DNA of 64,000 nt, taken from Borrelia parkeri (GTDB taxonomy: Bacteria > Spirochaetota > Spirochaetia > Borreliales > Borreliaceae). The stretch is taken from NCBI RefSeq assembly GCF_023035815.1, contig NZ_CP073159.1, forward strand, positions 744,001 through 808,000, written 5' to 3'. Positions 17,658 through 26,662 of this stretch are shown here, in pieces. Position 1 is the stretch's first letter, and each line of letters begins with the position of its first letter. The notes beneath the pieces were generated by a model that searched no databases, was not told the origin of the DNA, and saw nothing but the letters and a program-made list of their open reading frames with translations. Both the position numbers and the translations under genes were made by a program.

Positions 17658-18977
17658 ATGGCTGTTTTTAGAAAAAGTTATGATAGTTTAACATTATTTA
17701 GTTTGGTAATGATATCTTTTATTGGAGTTTTGCTTATATATTCTAGTGATTATACTTCTAATGGTTCTTTGATGAAGATTGAATATATCAAACAAATTGT
17801 ATGGGTTCTTGGTGGATTTTGTGTAATTTTTATAATAGGAAAATATGATCTTAAGATTATACATGGCATGATCTATCCTTTGTATTTTTTATTGGTTGCT
17901 TCTTTGGTTTTTACTGCGCTTTTTGGTGTTACTGTTAATGGAGCTAGATCTTGGATTGGAATTTGGAAATTAGGTGGACAACCTTCAGAGTTTGGTAAGA
18001 TTATTAGTATTTTGACCCTTGCTAAGTTCTATAGTAGTAGGAATGAATATCATAATTTTTTTGTTTTTATTTTTGCTTTTATTTTAATTGTGCCTGTTAT
18101 TTTATTTGTATTTTTACAGCCTGATTTTGGTACTGCTGTAGTTTATTTGAATATGTTTATATTTATTTCCTTTTTTGCTGGTATAGATATACACTATATT
18201 TTGTATTTTGCGTTAACGGGATTTTTTTCATTTCTTTTTGTGGTATTGCCTGTTTGGTATGAATACAAGGCAAATATGGGAAATGTATTATATTTGATTT
18301 TTTCTAATAATTTTTATTTTCAATTAGCTTTTTTAGTATTAATTTTGGTGTTTTTATCTTCTGTTATAGGATTTTTTGTTTCAAAGTATAATTTCAGTAT
18401 TAGACTTATTTATTTTTATATATTATTTATGAGTTCAATTTTACTAATTGCGGCTTTTTTTTCTAAATTTTTGTCAAAGTTCATGAAACCTTACCAAATT
18501 AAAAGATTTTTGGTTTTCTTAGATCCAAATATCGATCTTAAAGGGGCTGGTTGGAATTTAAATCAAGTAAAAATTGCTATTGGTTCTGGAGGTATATTCG
18601 GTAAGGGATTTTTAAAAGGTCCTTACACTCATGCAAATTATGTTCCATCTCAGAGTACAGATTTTATTTTTTCAATTCTTGCTGAAGAATTTGGCTTTTT
18701 GGGAGTTAGTGTAGTTTTGATATTATTTTTTCTTATTTTTTTTAGGATTTTAATAATAATGAATAAAAGTAAAGATAAATATATGTCTTTGGTACTTGCT
18801 GGTGTATTGGGTCTTTTGTTTTTTCATACTTCTTTTAATATTGGTATGTCTTTAGGGCTCTTGCCAATTACAGGTATCCCTTTGCCTTTTTTATCTTATG
18901 GTGGTTCATCTACTATTACTTTCTTTTTGGCTATGGCTCTTTATTTTAATATTGAGTCTATAGTCACTATGGATTAG
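17658..18977 (+). CDS. rodA: Peptidoglycan glycosyltransferase RodA (SEDS family)
   Basis: RodA polymerises lipid II into glycan strands with PBP2. The 439 residues contain about ten membrane helices. SEDS signatures include 'VNGARSWIGIWKLGGQPSEF', 'LQPDFGTAVVYL' (containing the conserved Asp), 'GGIFGKGFLKG' and 'LPITGIPLPFLSYGGSS'. The protein is longer than E. coli RodA (370), mainly through an extended hydrophobic stretch near residues 200-280. It is the last gene of the mre run; a 154-base gap separates it from thrS. Confidence 0.95.
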   Translation: MAVFRKSYDSLTLFSLVMISFIGVLLIYSSDYTSNGSLMKIEYIKQIVWVLGGFCVIFIIGKYDLKIIHGMIYPLYFLLVASLVFTALFGVTVNGARSWIGIWKLGGQPSEFGKIISILTLAKFYSSRNEYHNFFVFIFAFILIVPVILFVFLQPDFGTAVVYLNMFIFISFFAGIDIHYILYFALTGFFSFLFVVLPVWYEYKANMGNVLYLIFSNNFYFQLAFLVLILVFLSSVIGFFVSKYNFSIRLIYFYILFMSSILLIAAFFSKFLSKFMKPYQIKRFLVFLDPNIDLKGAGWNLNQVKIAIGSGGIFGKGFLKGPYTHANYVPSQSTDFIFSILAEEFGFLGVSVVLILFFLIFFRILIIMNKSKDKYMSLVLAGVLGLLFFHTSFNIGMSLGLLPITGIPLPFLSYGGSSTITFFLAMALYFNIESIVTMD

Positions 18978-19093
18978 AAAATTTTATTACATTTTTTGTT
19001 TTGTCTGTTTTTTTACTAAATTTTTTTGTATATTGTATTGAGAAGATTTATTGTTTATCTATAACTGTGGTTAGTTCTTAAGTTTATTATGAT

Positions 19094-19108
19094 ATTCTAA
19101 TTTAGAAT
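19094..19108. promoter_or_regulatory. 15-bp palindrome upstream of thrS
   Basis: ATTCTAA-T-TTAGAAT, perfectly symmetrical, lies 23 bases before the thrS start and just upstream of its AAGGTG ribosome binding site. It could be a repressor site or a small leader hairpin. No T-box elements are visible in the 154-base leader. Confidence 0.35.
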
Positions 19109-19131
19109 CTTAGAGTTTGTAAGGTGTTATT

Positions 19132-20883
19132 ATGAGTGAGAAATTAGATAAAGAGGACGTTCTTTATAAAAAAAGACATTCAATTGCGCATGTTATGGCC
19201 GAAGCTGTAATTGAATTATTTCCAAATACTAAGATTGCTATAGGCCCCCCGATTAAAGATGGGTTTTATTATGATTTTGATTTTGAAAAACATATTATAG
19301 AAGATGATCTTTTGTTAATAGAACAAAAGATGAGAGAGATTCTAAAGACAGGGAGTTCTTTTGTAAAGGAAGTGATAACTAAAGAACAGGCTTTAATTCT
19401 TTTCAAAGATGAACCTTATAAGATTGATTTAATTCATGAGCTTGATATTGCAGATGAGATTTCAATATATAAAAGTCATAATTTTACTGACCTTTGTAAA
19501 GGCCCCCATATTGATAATATGGGAAAAATTGATCCAAAGGCATTTAAGTTAATTAGTATTGCAGGTGCTTATTGGCGTGGCGATGAGAAAAATAAGATGC
19601 TTACTCGTATTTATGGGACTTTATGGAACAATGAAAAGGACTTAAAAGCATATCTTAAGTTGCGAGAAGAGATAAAAAGGCGAGATCATAGAAAACTTGG
19701 TCGAGAACTTGATTTATTTTCTGTTCATGAAGAAATAGGACCTGGTCTTATATTTTTTCATCCAAATGGTGCTAGAATAAGAGCTTTAATAGAAGATTTT
19801 TGGAGAGAAGAGCATTTTAAGAATGGTTATGACATACTTTTTACGCCTCATATTGGCAAATCTTGGCTTTGGGAAACTTCTGGGCATTTAGATTTTTATA
19901 AAGAAAACATGTTTGAGAAAATGGAGATGGATAAGAGTAATTATTATGTTAAGCCTATGAATTGTCCATTTCATATTGCGATTTATAATACCGGTAGGCA
20001 TTCTTATAGAGATTTGCCGTTTAGGTGGGCTGAACTTGGTACGGTTTATCGTTATGAAAAGATAGGTGCGCTTCATGGTACTATGCGTGTTAGAGGATTT
20101 ACTCAAGATGATGCACACATTATATGTACTTATGATCAAGTTAAGTTTGAGGTCCAAGAGGTTTTAAGATTTGCTCTTTATATGTGGAATAAATTTGGAT
20201 TTACGGCTTTAAAAGCATATCTCTCTACAAAGCCGGAAAAATCTGTAGGGGATGAGGATGATTGGATAATGTCTGTGAAAGTCTTAGAGGAAGCTTTGAT
20301 TAATTTAGGTATTGATTATGATATTGATGAGGGAGGTGGAGCTTTTTATGGACCTAAGATTGATCTTAAAATAATAGATTCTCTTGGGAGAGAATGGCAG
20401 ATGAGTACAATTCAATTTGATTTTAATCTTCCTGAGAGATTTAAAATGACTTATACAGCAGAAGATGGTAAGGAGAGGCAACCTTTTATGATTCATAGAG
20501 CTCTTCTTGGTTCTATTGAAAGATTTTTTGGAATTTTGGTAGAACATTATGGTGGTGCATTTCCTGTGTGGTTGGCACCTCTTCAAGTTGTAATTATTCC
20601 TGTAAACAATATTGTAGAAGAGTATGCATTGGAGGTATTGTCTCGTTTTAAAAATGAAGGAATTAGAATAAAACTTGATAATGATTGTAATATGAGAATG
20701 AATGCAAAGATTAGACAATATCAATCCCAAAAAGTTCCTTATATGTTTATTGTGGGAGAAAAAGAGGTAGTAGAGGGAAAAATTTCGATTAGAACCAGGA
20801 CAAATGAGCAGATTAATGGACTTGAGCTGAAAGAAGCACTTGAATTTGTGAAATTAAAGGTATCTAATAAGGAGATTTTATAG
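19132..20883 (+). CDS. thrS: Threonyl-tRNA synthetase lacking the TGS domain
   Basis: This enzyme charges tRNA-Thr. At 583 residues it is about 60 shorter than the E. coli enzyme because the N-terminal TGS domain is absent; the protein opens almost directly into the editing domain with 'HSIAH' (H16, H20) and 'DLCKGPHI'. The class II catalytic core contains 'PMNCPFHIAIY' with the zinc-binding Cys, 'RVRGFTQDDAHI' and 'MIHRALLGSIERFFG', followed by a complete anticodon-binding domain. AAGGTG precedes ATG 19132. The deserved start is clear because no in-frame upstream extension encodes TGS. Confidence 0.95.
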   Translation: MSEKLDKEDVLYKKRHSIAHVMAEAVIELFPNTKIAIGPPIKDGFYYDFDFEKHIIEDDLLLIEQKMREILKTGSSFVKEVITKEQALILFKDEPYKIDLIHELDIADEISIYKSHNFTDLCKGPHIDNMGKIDPKAFKLISIAGAYWRGDEKNKMLTRIYGTLWNNEKDLKAYLKLREEIKRRDHRKLGRELDLFSVHEEIGPGLIFFHPNGARIRALIEDFWREEHFKNGYDILFTPHIGKSWLWETSGHLDFYKENMFEKMEMDKSNYYVKPMNCPFHIAIYNTGRHSYRDLPFRWAELGTVYRYEKIGALHGTMRVRGFTQDDAHIICTYDQVKFEVQEVLRFALYMWNKFGFTALKAYLSTKPEKSVGDEDDWIMSVKVLEEALINLGIDYDIDEGGGAFYGPKIDLKIIDSLGREWQMSTIQFDFNLPERFKMTYTAEDGKERQPFMIHRALLGSIERFFGILVEHYGGAFPVWLAPLQVVIIPVNNIVEEYALEVLSRFKNEGIRIKLDNDCNMRMNAKIRQYQSQKVPYMFIVGEKEVVEGKISIRTRTNEQINGLELKEALEFVKLKVSNKEIL

Positions 20884-20884
20884 T

Positions 20885-21508
20885 TTGAATAGTGAAAGTA
20901 TAATGAGTCCGAATAAAATAACTTTTTTTAGAATTATATTATCTTTTGTTATCTTATTTATATTATGTCTTGAAGATCTTTGGAATTCTTATTTATTTTT
21001 AATTCTGATTTGGTTTTTAATTATTTTTAATGAAATAACAGATGTTATTGATGGATATATTGCTAGAAAATATAATTTAGTTAGTAATGTAGGTAAGATT
21101 TTAGATCCTTATGCAGATGTGTTGCAACATTTAACATATTTTGCCTTTTTCTTTTATAAAGGGATTACACCATATTATTTTTTTATGATATTTATATACC
21201 GTGAACTTTCTGTTGGTGTTGTTAGGAATTTAATTATTCAGTTTGATATAGTCCAACAAGCTAAATTTTTGGGTAAAATAAAGTCGTTATTCTATGCTAT
21301 TGCAACATTTGCTAGTCTTTTTTTTTATAGTTTAAACAAGTTGAGAATTACTACATTGATTGAGAATTTTATTAGTTCAATTTTAAATCTAGATTTTAAT
21401 TTTTCTTTTATTGTTGGAATGATATATGCTATGTCTGCCTTTCTAACTGTCATATCATTAATTGATTATGTTGTGATATTTTTGTATCTTAGCAAATATG
21501 AGAAGTAA
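20885..21508 (+). CDS. pgsA: CDP-alcohol phosphatidyltransferase (probable PgsA)
   Basis: A 207-residue membrane protein with the CDP-alcohol phosphatidyltransferase signature D-x2-DG-x2-AR-x8-G-x3-D-x3-D, seen in 'DVIDGYIARKYN' and 'GKILDPYADVL'. The probable reaction is phosphatidylglycerophosphate synthesis from CDP-diacylglycerol and glycerol 3-phosphate; the phosphatidylcholine synthase of Borrelia belongs to the same superfamily, so substrate assignment is by similarity of size and context. TTG 20885 is preferred over ATG 20903 because AAGGAG at 20869-20874 is correctly spaced. It overlaps the next gene by 11 bases. Confidence 0.85.
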   Translation: MNSESIMSPNKITFFRIILSFVILFILCLEDLWNSYLFLILIWFLIIFNEITDVIDGYIARKYNLVSNVGKILDPYADVLQHLTYFAFFFYKGITPYYFFMIFIYRELSVGVVRNLIIQFDIVQQAKFLGKIKSLFYAIATFASLFFYSLNKLRITTLIENFISSILNLDFNFSFIVGMIYAMSAFLTVISLIDYVVIFLYLSKYEK

Positions 21509-22940
21509 TGTATTATTAATATTTATTTGGTTACTAATTGGTTTTTATTCTCATGCTCAGTTAAAGCAAATGTTAACGGAAGTTAAGCCTTTAAGTATTT
21601 CAAGTGAAAGTGGAAAGGGAAGTGTTTATCTAAAGGTTAGCAAGTCTTCTAACTATATCTTAACTTTTGATGTTTCTTCAGGTTCAGATTTTGTCTATAT
21701 GGTATATGATATTTTTAATAAAAAATATATAACAGATAAGATAAGAAAAAAAGATGTCAAGCTTAAATTGAATAAAGATATTCTTTATGCTGTGATCTAT
21801 GTCACATCTGAGGATGTAAATATTAATTTTGTCCTTACTGATTTAGATTTGTCGATAATAAGTGATAGCTCTTTAAGAGCTAAAATATCTGGTATAAAGA
21901 AAAAAGATAAAACTTTTTTATTAAAAGATTTGCCAAATTTTCAATTAGGCTCGAAGCTTAAAAGATATATTTTAAGGACTTATAATCGCAGTATTTATCT
22001 TGCTTATCAGCTAGAAGGTGATGATGATATTAAGGTTTCTTCATTTATTGAGAATATTGGTTGGTTTGATATAAGTACTGCTGTTAATGATAATATTACT
22101 GATATTGCATATTTTGATTTTGCAATTAATTCTAAAGGAGAATTATATGTTGTATTTACGACTAAGAATACCAGTGATTTTTCTAGCGAACTTATAGTCA
22201 AGAAATTTAATAGTCGAAAGTGGATTGATATTAGTCCTAAATTTAGGGATAATATTGGATTTTTGGTAAATATTGGCATCGATAAGAGAGATAATTTGTA
22301 TGTAGCTTACTTAAGGAAAATTGGCAATGAATATAAAGTAAACTTTGTTGCAAATAAAGGATATAGTAATATTTGGAATAGTGTCATGGATTCTTATGTG
22401 TCTAAAGGCAATGCTGATGTTGATGATGTTTCAAGTATTGGTATTATTTCTGAGCCTTTTCTGGGGATTTTTTATAATTATAAAGTAAATGATTATGTTA
22501 ATTCTGAGTTTATTATTGATAGTGGTAAAACTTGGGGAAATGCAAATATTCAGTCTGCAAATGTAGCAAATTCTGTCAAAATTCTTTCTAATTCTAAATC
22601 TGACCAAGTTGTTTTAAGTTATATAACAAAGGATAGACCTGTTGTTAGTGTATTTACATTGCAATATGATAAGTGGCAAAATATAAGTCCAAATATTAAG
22701 ATTGATGGAGTAACTAGTGATATTTTAAGTTATAGGAATGATTTGTTTTTAACTTTTGAAGATGGTAATGATATCAGGCTTATTTATTTTGATGATGATA
22801 CTTGGTATTTTTTTAATGAATCTGAAATTTTTCAAAAATCTGTTTGTAAGCCCCAGTTTTCAAAATATGAAGATAAAGGGTTTATATTGTCATATCTGAG
22901 CTTAGATTTTAAGGTTTTATACTTTAGATTGATTAGCTAG
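21498..22940 (+). CDS. Secreted hypothetical protein, probable beta-propeller
   Basis: A 480-residue protein with an N-terminal signal peptide (hydrophobic residues 5-18, probable cleavage after 'YSHA'), so it is likely periplasmic or outer-membrane associated; there is no lipobox cysteine. The body is rich in short beta strands with repeated 'W.DIS' and 'W.NIS' type turns ('GWFDISTAV', 'KWIDISPKF', 'KWQNISPNI'), suggesting a propeller or sialidase-like fold. It overlaps the preceding pgsA by 11 bases and runs into the convergent CYTH gene by 24 bases. Function unknown. Confidence 0.75.
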   Translation: MRSNVLLIFIWLLIGFYSHAQLKQMLTEVKPLSISSESGKGSVYLKVSKSSNYILTFDVSSGSDFVYMVYDIFNKKYITDKIRKKDVKLKLNKDILYAVIYVTSEDVNINFVLTDLDLSIISDSSLRAKISGIKKKDKTFLLKDLPNFQLGSKLKRYILRTYNRSIYLAYQLEGDDDIKVSSFIENIGWFDISTAVNDNITDIAYFDFAINSKGELYVVFTTKNTSDFSSELIVKKFNSRKWIDISPKFRDNIGFLVNIGIDKRDNLYVAYLRKIGNEYKVNFVANKGYSNIWNSVMDSYVSKGNADVDDVSSIGIISEPFLGIFYNYKVNDYVNSEFIIDSGKTWGNANIQSANVANSVKILSNSKSDQVVLSYITKDRPVVSVFTLQYDKWQNISPNIKIDGVTSDILSYRNDLFLTFEDGNDIRLIYFDDDTWYFFNESEIFQKSVCKPQFSKYEDKGFILSYLSLDFKVLYFRLIS

Positions 22941-23441
22941 TATTAGTTCAAAATAGGGTTTTTTTTCAATATTGTTTTGTAATTTGAATTCTTTGATTGT
23001 TTCGTAAATTTCTGTCTTGGCAAGACTTAATTCATTCTTATCATAAATTATTTTTTCTATTTCTAAAAAAAAACCAAGATTTTCAATTTCATTAATTTCT
23101 ATGTTTAAATTTTCTTTTTTATAAATTAGACTTTTTTTGATTTTTTTGTATAAAAATTTAAAATTTATTTCTTCTAGAAAAGATATAAAATTGTTGATTT
23201 GGTCTACTTTAAATTCGATTTCCTTGTTTATTTCTATGTCATTTTCTAAAGATTTAATTTTAAAGGTTACAATCTCTTCTGAAGTGTTAAATTTTCTTAT
23301 TCTAATTATTTTTTCTGTGTTACAGTAATAAGTATCATCTTTGATTTCTTCTTTGATAAATTTGAATTTTTGATTAGCCAATTTTAAAATTTCTTTAAGT
23401 TCATTTTTGGGAATAAAAGCTTTCAATTCAATTTCAAACAT
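22917..23441 (-). CDS. cyaB: CYTH-domain protein, class IV adenylate cyclase-like (CyaB)
   Basis: A 174-residue CYTH/triphosphate tunnel protein. The diagnostic ExExK motif is at residues 3-7 ('EIELK'), and further charged strands follow ('IRIRKFN', 'VTFKIKSLEN', 'NKEIEFKV', 'FLEIEKI'). CYTH members are adenylate cyclases, thiamine triphosphatases or inorganic triphosphatases. The Borrelia homologue has been named CyaB and is the only recognised candidate cAMP-making enzyme in the genus as far as I recall. It is a lone minus-strand gene, convergent with the preceding gene and divergent from ktrB. Confidence 0.8.
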   Translation of the reverse strand: MFEIELKAFIPKNELKEILKLANQKFKFIKEEIKDDTYYCNTEKIIRIRKFNTSEEIVTFKIKSLENDIEINKEIEFKVDQINNFISFLEEINFKFLYKKIKKSLIYKKENLNIEINEIENLGFFLEIEKIIYDKNELSLAKTEIYETIKEFKLQNNIEKKPYFELILANQSKV

Positions 23442-23531
23442 GTATTAAAAATAATAAAATTATGGTAATATTTCAATGACCTGTAAGTTTGATGATGATA
23501 TCTTATATGTTTTGTTATATTTTATTTGTTT

Positions 23532-24851
23532 ATGTTGAAATTTGAGTTTAGTGATAGGTTTTTTCTTTTCAGTTATTTTATTTTGATTATGTTCCTAGGC
23601 TCTCTATTGTTGTCATTGCCTATTTCTTGGAATGGTGAGAAAAAGTTAGAGTACATAGATGTTTTGTTTACATCTGTATCTGCTGTTAGTATTACAGGCC
23701 TTGTTACCGTTAAGATGGAAAATTTTTCTACTTTTGGTTTTATCATCATAATGTTATTGATTCAGTTTGGGGGTCTTGGTTTTATAACGATTGCTACTTT
23801 TTATTTGCTTATTCCTAAGCGTAAGTTGAATTTAACCGATGCTCGGATAATTAAACAATATTCTCTTTCAAATATTGAGTATAATCCCATCAAGATTTTG
23901 AAAAGTATACTTTTTGTAACTTTTTTAATTGAATTAATTGGAGTATTGTTAATATTAGTGTGTTTTAGACTTCGAGGTGTTAATATTTCACTACTTGAAG
24001 CTTTATTTACAACAATTTCAGCTTTTTGTAATGCAGGATTTTCTATGCATTCTGAGAGTATTTATGCTTGGCGTGATGTTCCTGAGGCAATAGTTGTTAT
24101 TGCTATTTTGATTATTTGTGGAGGACTTGGGTTTATGGTATATCGTGATATTACGAATACGATTAAATATCGGAAAAAGTTGTCTCTTCATGCTAAAATT
24201 GTTTTTTTACTGAGTTTCTTTTTGATTATTTTAGGTACAATTTTATTTTTTTTCTCAGAAATGCATAAACTTAAGGAAGGTTATTCACTTGGAACTCTCA
24301 TATTTAATTCAATATTTTATTCAATAAGCACAAGGACCGCTGGTTTTAATTATCTTGACAATTCTCTTATCACAAGTAGAACCCAAATGCTTTCGTTGCC
24401 ATTTATGTTCATTGGTGGTGCTCCAGGTTCAACTGCTGGGGGGATTAAGATTACTACCTTTTTTTTAATTATTCTTGCGGTAATAAAATCGCAAGATGGT
24501 AATGGTTATATTATTGGTTCTTATAAAGTTTCAATTGATAGCATAAGATTTGCACTTTTATTTTTTGTAAGGGCTGTTTTTATTTTGTGTTTTTCATTTT
24601 TTGTTCTTCTTGCTGCTGAGAGTGGTGGAAAGTGGAGAGTTATTGATTTGGGATATGAAGTTTTTTCTGCCTTTGGTACTGTTGGTTTGTCAGTTGGTGT
24701 TACACAGGATTTGTCATTTTTAGGTAAAGTAATTATAATTTTTACTATGTTTGCAGGTCGGATAGGACTTTTTTCTATGGCAATTTTTGTTTCACGAAGA
24801 TCTCGTTTTGAAGAATTTACAAGGCCAAGACAAGACATTTTAGTGGGTTAG
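23532..24851 (+). CDS. ktrB: Potassium uptake membrane subunit KtrB/TrkH type
   Basis: A channel-like potassium transporter subunit in the inner membrane, about 439 residues. The four pore-loop repeats with their selectivity-filter glycines are visible: 'SAVSITGLVTV', 'SAFCNAGFSMHS', 'STRTAGFNYL' and 'SAFGTVGLSVGV'. Ten or so membrane helices surround them. ATG 23532 is taken as start; TTG 23526 is in frame and possible, and neither has a strong Shine-Dalgarno. The regulatory subunit gene follows after 6 bases. Old annotations call it an Na+-ATPase subunit (ntpJ). Confidence 0.92.
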   Translation: MLKFEFSDRFFLFSYFILIMFLGSLLLSLPISWNGEKKLEYIDVLFTSVSAVSITGLVTVKMENFSTFGFIIIMLLIQFGGLGFITIATFYLLIPKRKLNLTDARIIKQYSLSNIEYNPIKILKSILFVTFLIELIGVLLILVCFRLRGVNISLLEALFTTISAFCNAGFSMHSESIYAWRDVPEAIVVIAILIICGGLGFMVYRDITNTIKYRKKLSLHAKIVFLLSFFLIILGTILFFFSEMHKLKEGYSLGTLIFNSIFYSISTRTAGFNYLDNSLITSRTQMLSLPFMFIGGAPGSTAGGIKITTFFLIILAVIKSQDGNGYIIGSYKVSIDSIRFALLFFVRAVFILCFSFFVLLAAESGGKWRVIDLGYEVFSAFGTVGLSVGVTQDLSFLGKVIIIFTMFAGRIGLFSMAIFVSRRSRFEEFTRPRQDILVG

Positions 24852-24857
24852 GAAAGA

Positions 24858-25640
24858 GTGAAAACGTTTGTTATTATTGGTCTTAGCAATTTAGGGATTC
24901 ATGTTCTTGAAAATTTGAGTAAACTTGATTGCCAAATTATTATTGTTGACACTTCAAAGGAATTGGTTGAGGAATATGATGTTATTTCTACAGAAAGCTT
25001 TATTTTAGACCAATTTACTAAAAATACTTTAAAAAAAGTTATACCTGTAGATACTGATGCTGTTATTATTGATTTTGATAATGATCTTGGGAAGAGTGCT
25101 CTTGTTACTCATTATTGTAATCTTTTAGGTGTTAAAGAGATATGTGTTAAAACTGAAGATAGGGATGATGCTGAGATATTAAAAACACTTGGTGCTACAA
25201 AAATTATATTTCCAAGTAAGGATGCTGCAAGAAGGTTAACCCCACTATTAGTATCGCCTAATCTTTCAACTTACAGTATTGTTGGTCATGATATCATTGT
25301 TGCTGAGACTATTATTCCTAAAGAGTATGTAGGAAAAACTCTTCTTGAGGCTGACTTGAGAAGGGAGAAGGGCATTACTGTTATTGCTGTTAGAAATTTA
25401 AGCAATTCTAGGTATGAGTTTGTAGATGGTGATTATTTTTTCTTAAAGGATGATAAAATTGTAATTTGTGGGAAGCCTGATAAAATTGAGAATTTTACAA
25501 ATAATAAGGATTTGATTAAAGACTTAATATCAGTTTCTAAATCAGAGGATGCTTCTTACATGGAAAATTCCAAGAAATTAGGATTTTTAAGGTTTTTTAA
25601 TTTCATGAAAAAGTTTAGTAAAGATAGGAAAAACGATTAA
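24858..25640 (+). CDS. ktrA: Potassium uptake regulatory subunit KtrA (RCK domains)
   Basis: The cytoplasmic gating subunit of KtrAB, 260 residues, starting at GTG 24858 after AGGAAAG. The N-terminal RCK_N Rossmann fold has 'IIGLSNLGIHVLENL' and an acidic 'IIVDTSKE' end of strand 2, typical for NAD(H)/ATP/ADP binding. RCK_C spans about 135-215 ('AETIIPKEYVGKTLLEADLR'). A basic tail of about 40 residues follows. In Firmicutes RCK_C of KtrA binds c-di-AMP and closes the channel; Borrelia make c-di-AMP, so the same control is plausible but unproven here. Confidence 0.92.
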   Translation: MKTFVIIGLSNLGIHVLENLSKLDCQIIIVDTSKELVEEYDVISTESFILDQFTKNTLKKVIPVDTDAVIIDFDNDLGKSALVTHYCNLLGVKEICVKTEDRDDAEILKTLGATKIIFPSKDAARRLTPLLVSPNLSTYSIVGHDIIVAETIIPKEYVGKTLLEADLRREKGITVIAVRNLSNSRYEFVDGDYFFLKDDKIVICGKPDKIENFTNNKDLIKDLISVSKSEDASYMENSKKLGFLRFFNFMKKFSKDRKND

Positions 25641-25652
25641 TAGGATTTTTAG

Positions 25653-26624
25653 ATGACTAAGATTATTCCTGTTGCAAGTGGAAAGGGAGGTGTTGGAAAA
25701 ACATCTTTTGTTGCTAATATTGGTTATAAACTTGCATGTTTAGGTAAAACTGTAATACTTGTTGATCTTGACCTTGGTGGGTCTAATCTGCATACATGTT
25801 TAGGTGTTAAGAATACTGGTGTTGGAATAGGTTCCTTTATTAATAAGCGTGAAAAAGATTTTTCAAGTTTAATTATTAAAACACCTTATAAGAAGCTTTA
25901 TCTGATTCCAGGAGATGCTCTTTATACGGGAACAGCCAATATTCCTTTTTCTATTAAAAAAAGAATAATAGACTCGATTCAAAGAGATCTTGTTGCTGAT
26001 TTTGTTTTTATAGATTTAGGTTCAGGTACATCTTATAATACAGTGGATTTTTATTTATCAGCTTACAGTGGTATAATCGTTACTGTTCCAGAAACTCCTT
26101 CCATACTTAACGCTTATTCTTTTTTGAAAAATGCACTGTATCGGCTTCTATATCTGGGGTTTCCCCCAAAGAGCGCTGAACGTGAATATATTAGTAATTT
26201 TTTTAAAAATAAAATAGAAGGTACAAACGTTAAGTTTAAAGATTTAGTTACAGGAATTGAAGTCATATCTTTAAGTTCATCACTTAAGATAAAAAAGATG
26301 ATGAACAGTTTTTATCCTAGAGTTATACTAAATAGGATAGAATCTAGTGAAGAAATAGCTATGTGTGAAAATTTAATCAATGTTGTTAAAAATAATATTA
26401 ATATACCAGTAGAATTTATTGGTTTTATTCCGTTTGCAAAGAGTTTTAGAGAATCTGTTAATAATAGAATTCCATTTATTGATTTTGATAAAAAATCAAA
26501 GCTCAATAAGTATTTTGAGTTTATTGCAGGTAATTTAATTAAGTCTCCTGTTGAAGGTTCACCTTATATTTATGATGATATATACGATATGATTAAGGAT
26601 CAAAGTCAATTTATTAGGAATTAA
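25653..26624 (+). CDS. MinD/ParA-type ATPase (FlhG/YlxH-like)
   Basis: A 323-residue P-loop ATPase with the deviant Walker A motif 'SGKGGVGKTSF' (from residue 9), switch I 'DLDLGGSNLH' and Walker B 'FVFIDLGSGTS'. Homologues place flagella, divisomes or plasmids. There is no minE or parB next to it (a ParB-N gene lies 6 kb away at 32448 on the other strand). The C-terminal half contains a 60-residue insertion around 175-240 before the last ATP-fold strands. It follows ktrA by 12 bases and may be cotranscribed. The precise role is open. Confidence 0.85.
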   Translation: MTKIIPVASGKGGVGKTSFVANIGYKLACLGKTVILVDLDLGGSNLHTCLGVKNTGVGIGSFINKREKDFSSLIIKTPYKKLYLIPGDALYTGTANIPFSIKKRIIDSIQRDLVADFVFIDLGSGTSYNTVDFYLSAYSGIIVTVPETPSILNAYSFLKNALYRLLYLGFPPKSAEREYISNFFKNKIEGTNVKFKDLVTGIEVISLSSSLKIKKMMNSFYPRVILNRIESSEEIAMCENLINVVKNNINIPVEFIGFIPFAKSFRESVNNRIPFIDFDKKSKLNKYFEFIAGNLIKSPVEGSPYIYDDIYDMIKDQSQFIRN

Positions 26625-26662
26625 TTGAATTATAATGATACTTATTATGGAGGAGCAACTTA

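Noticed and set aside
18978..19131. T-box riboswitch before thrS
   Set aside because: The leader is only 154 bases and shows no T-box sequence, specifier hairpin or terminator/antiterminator pair.
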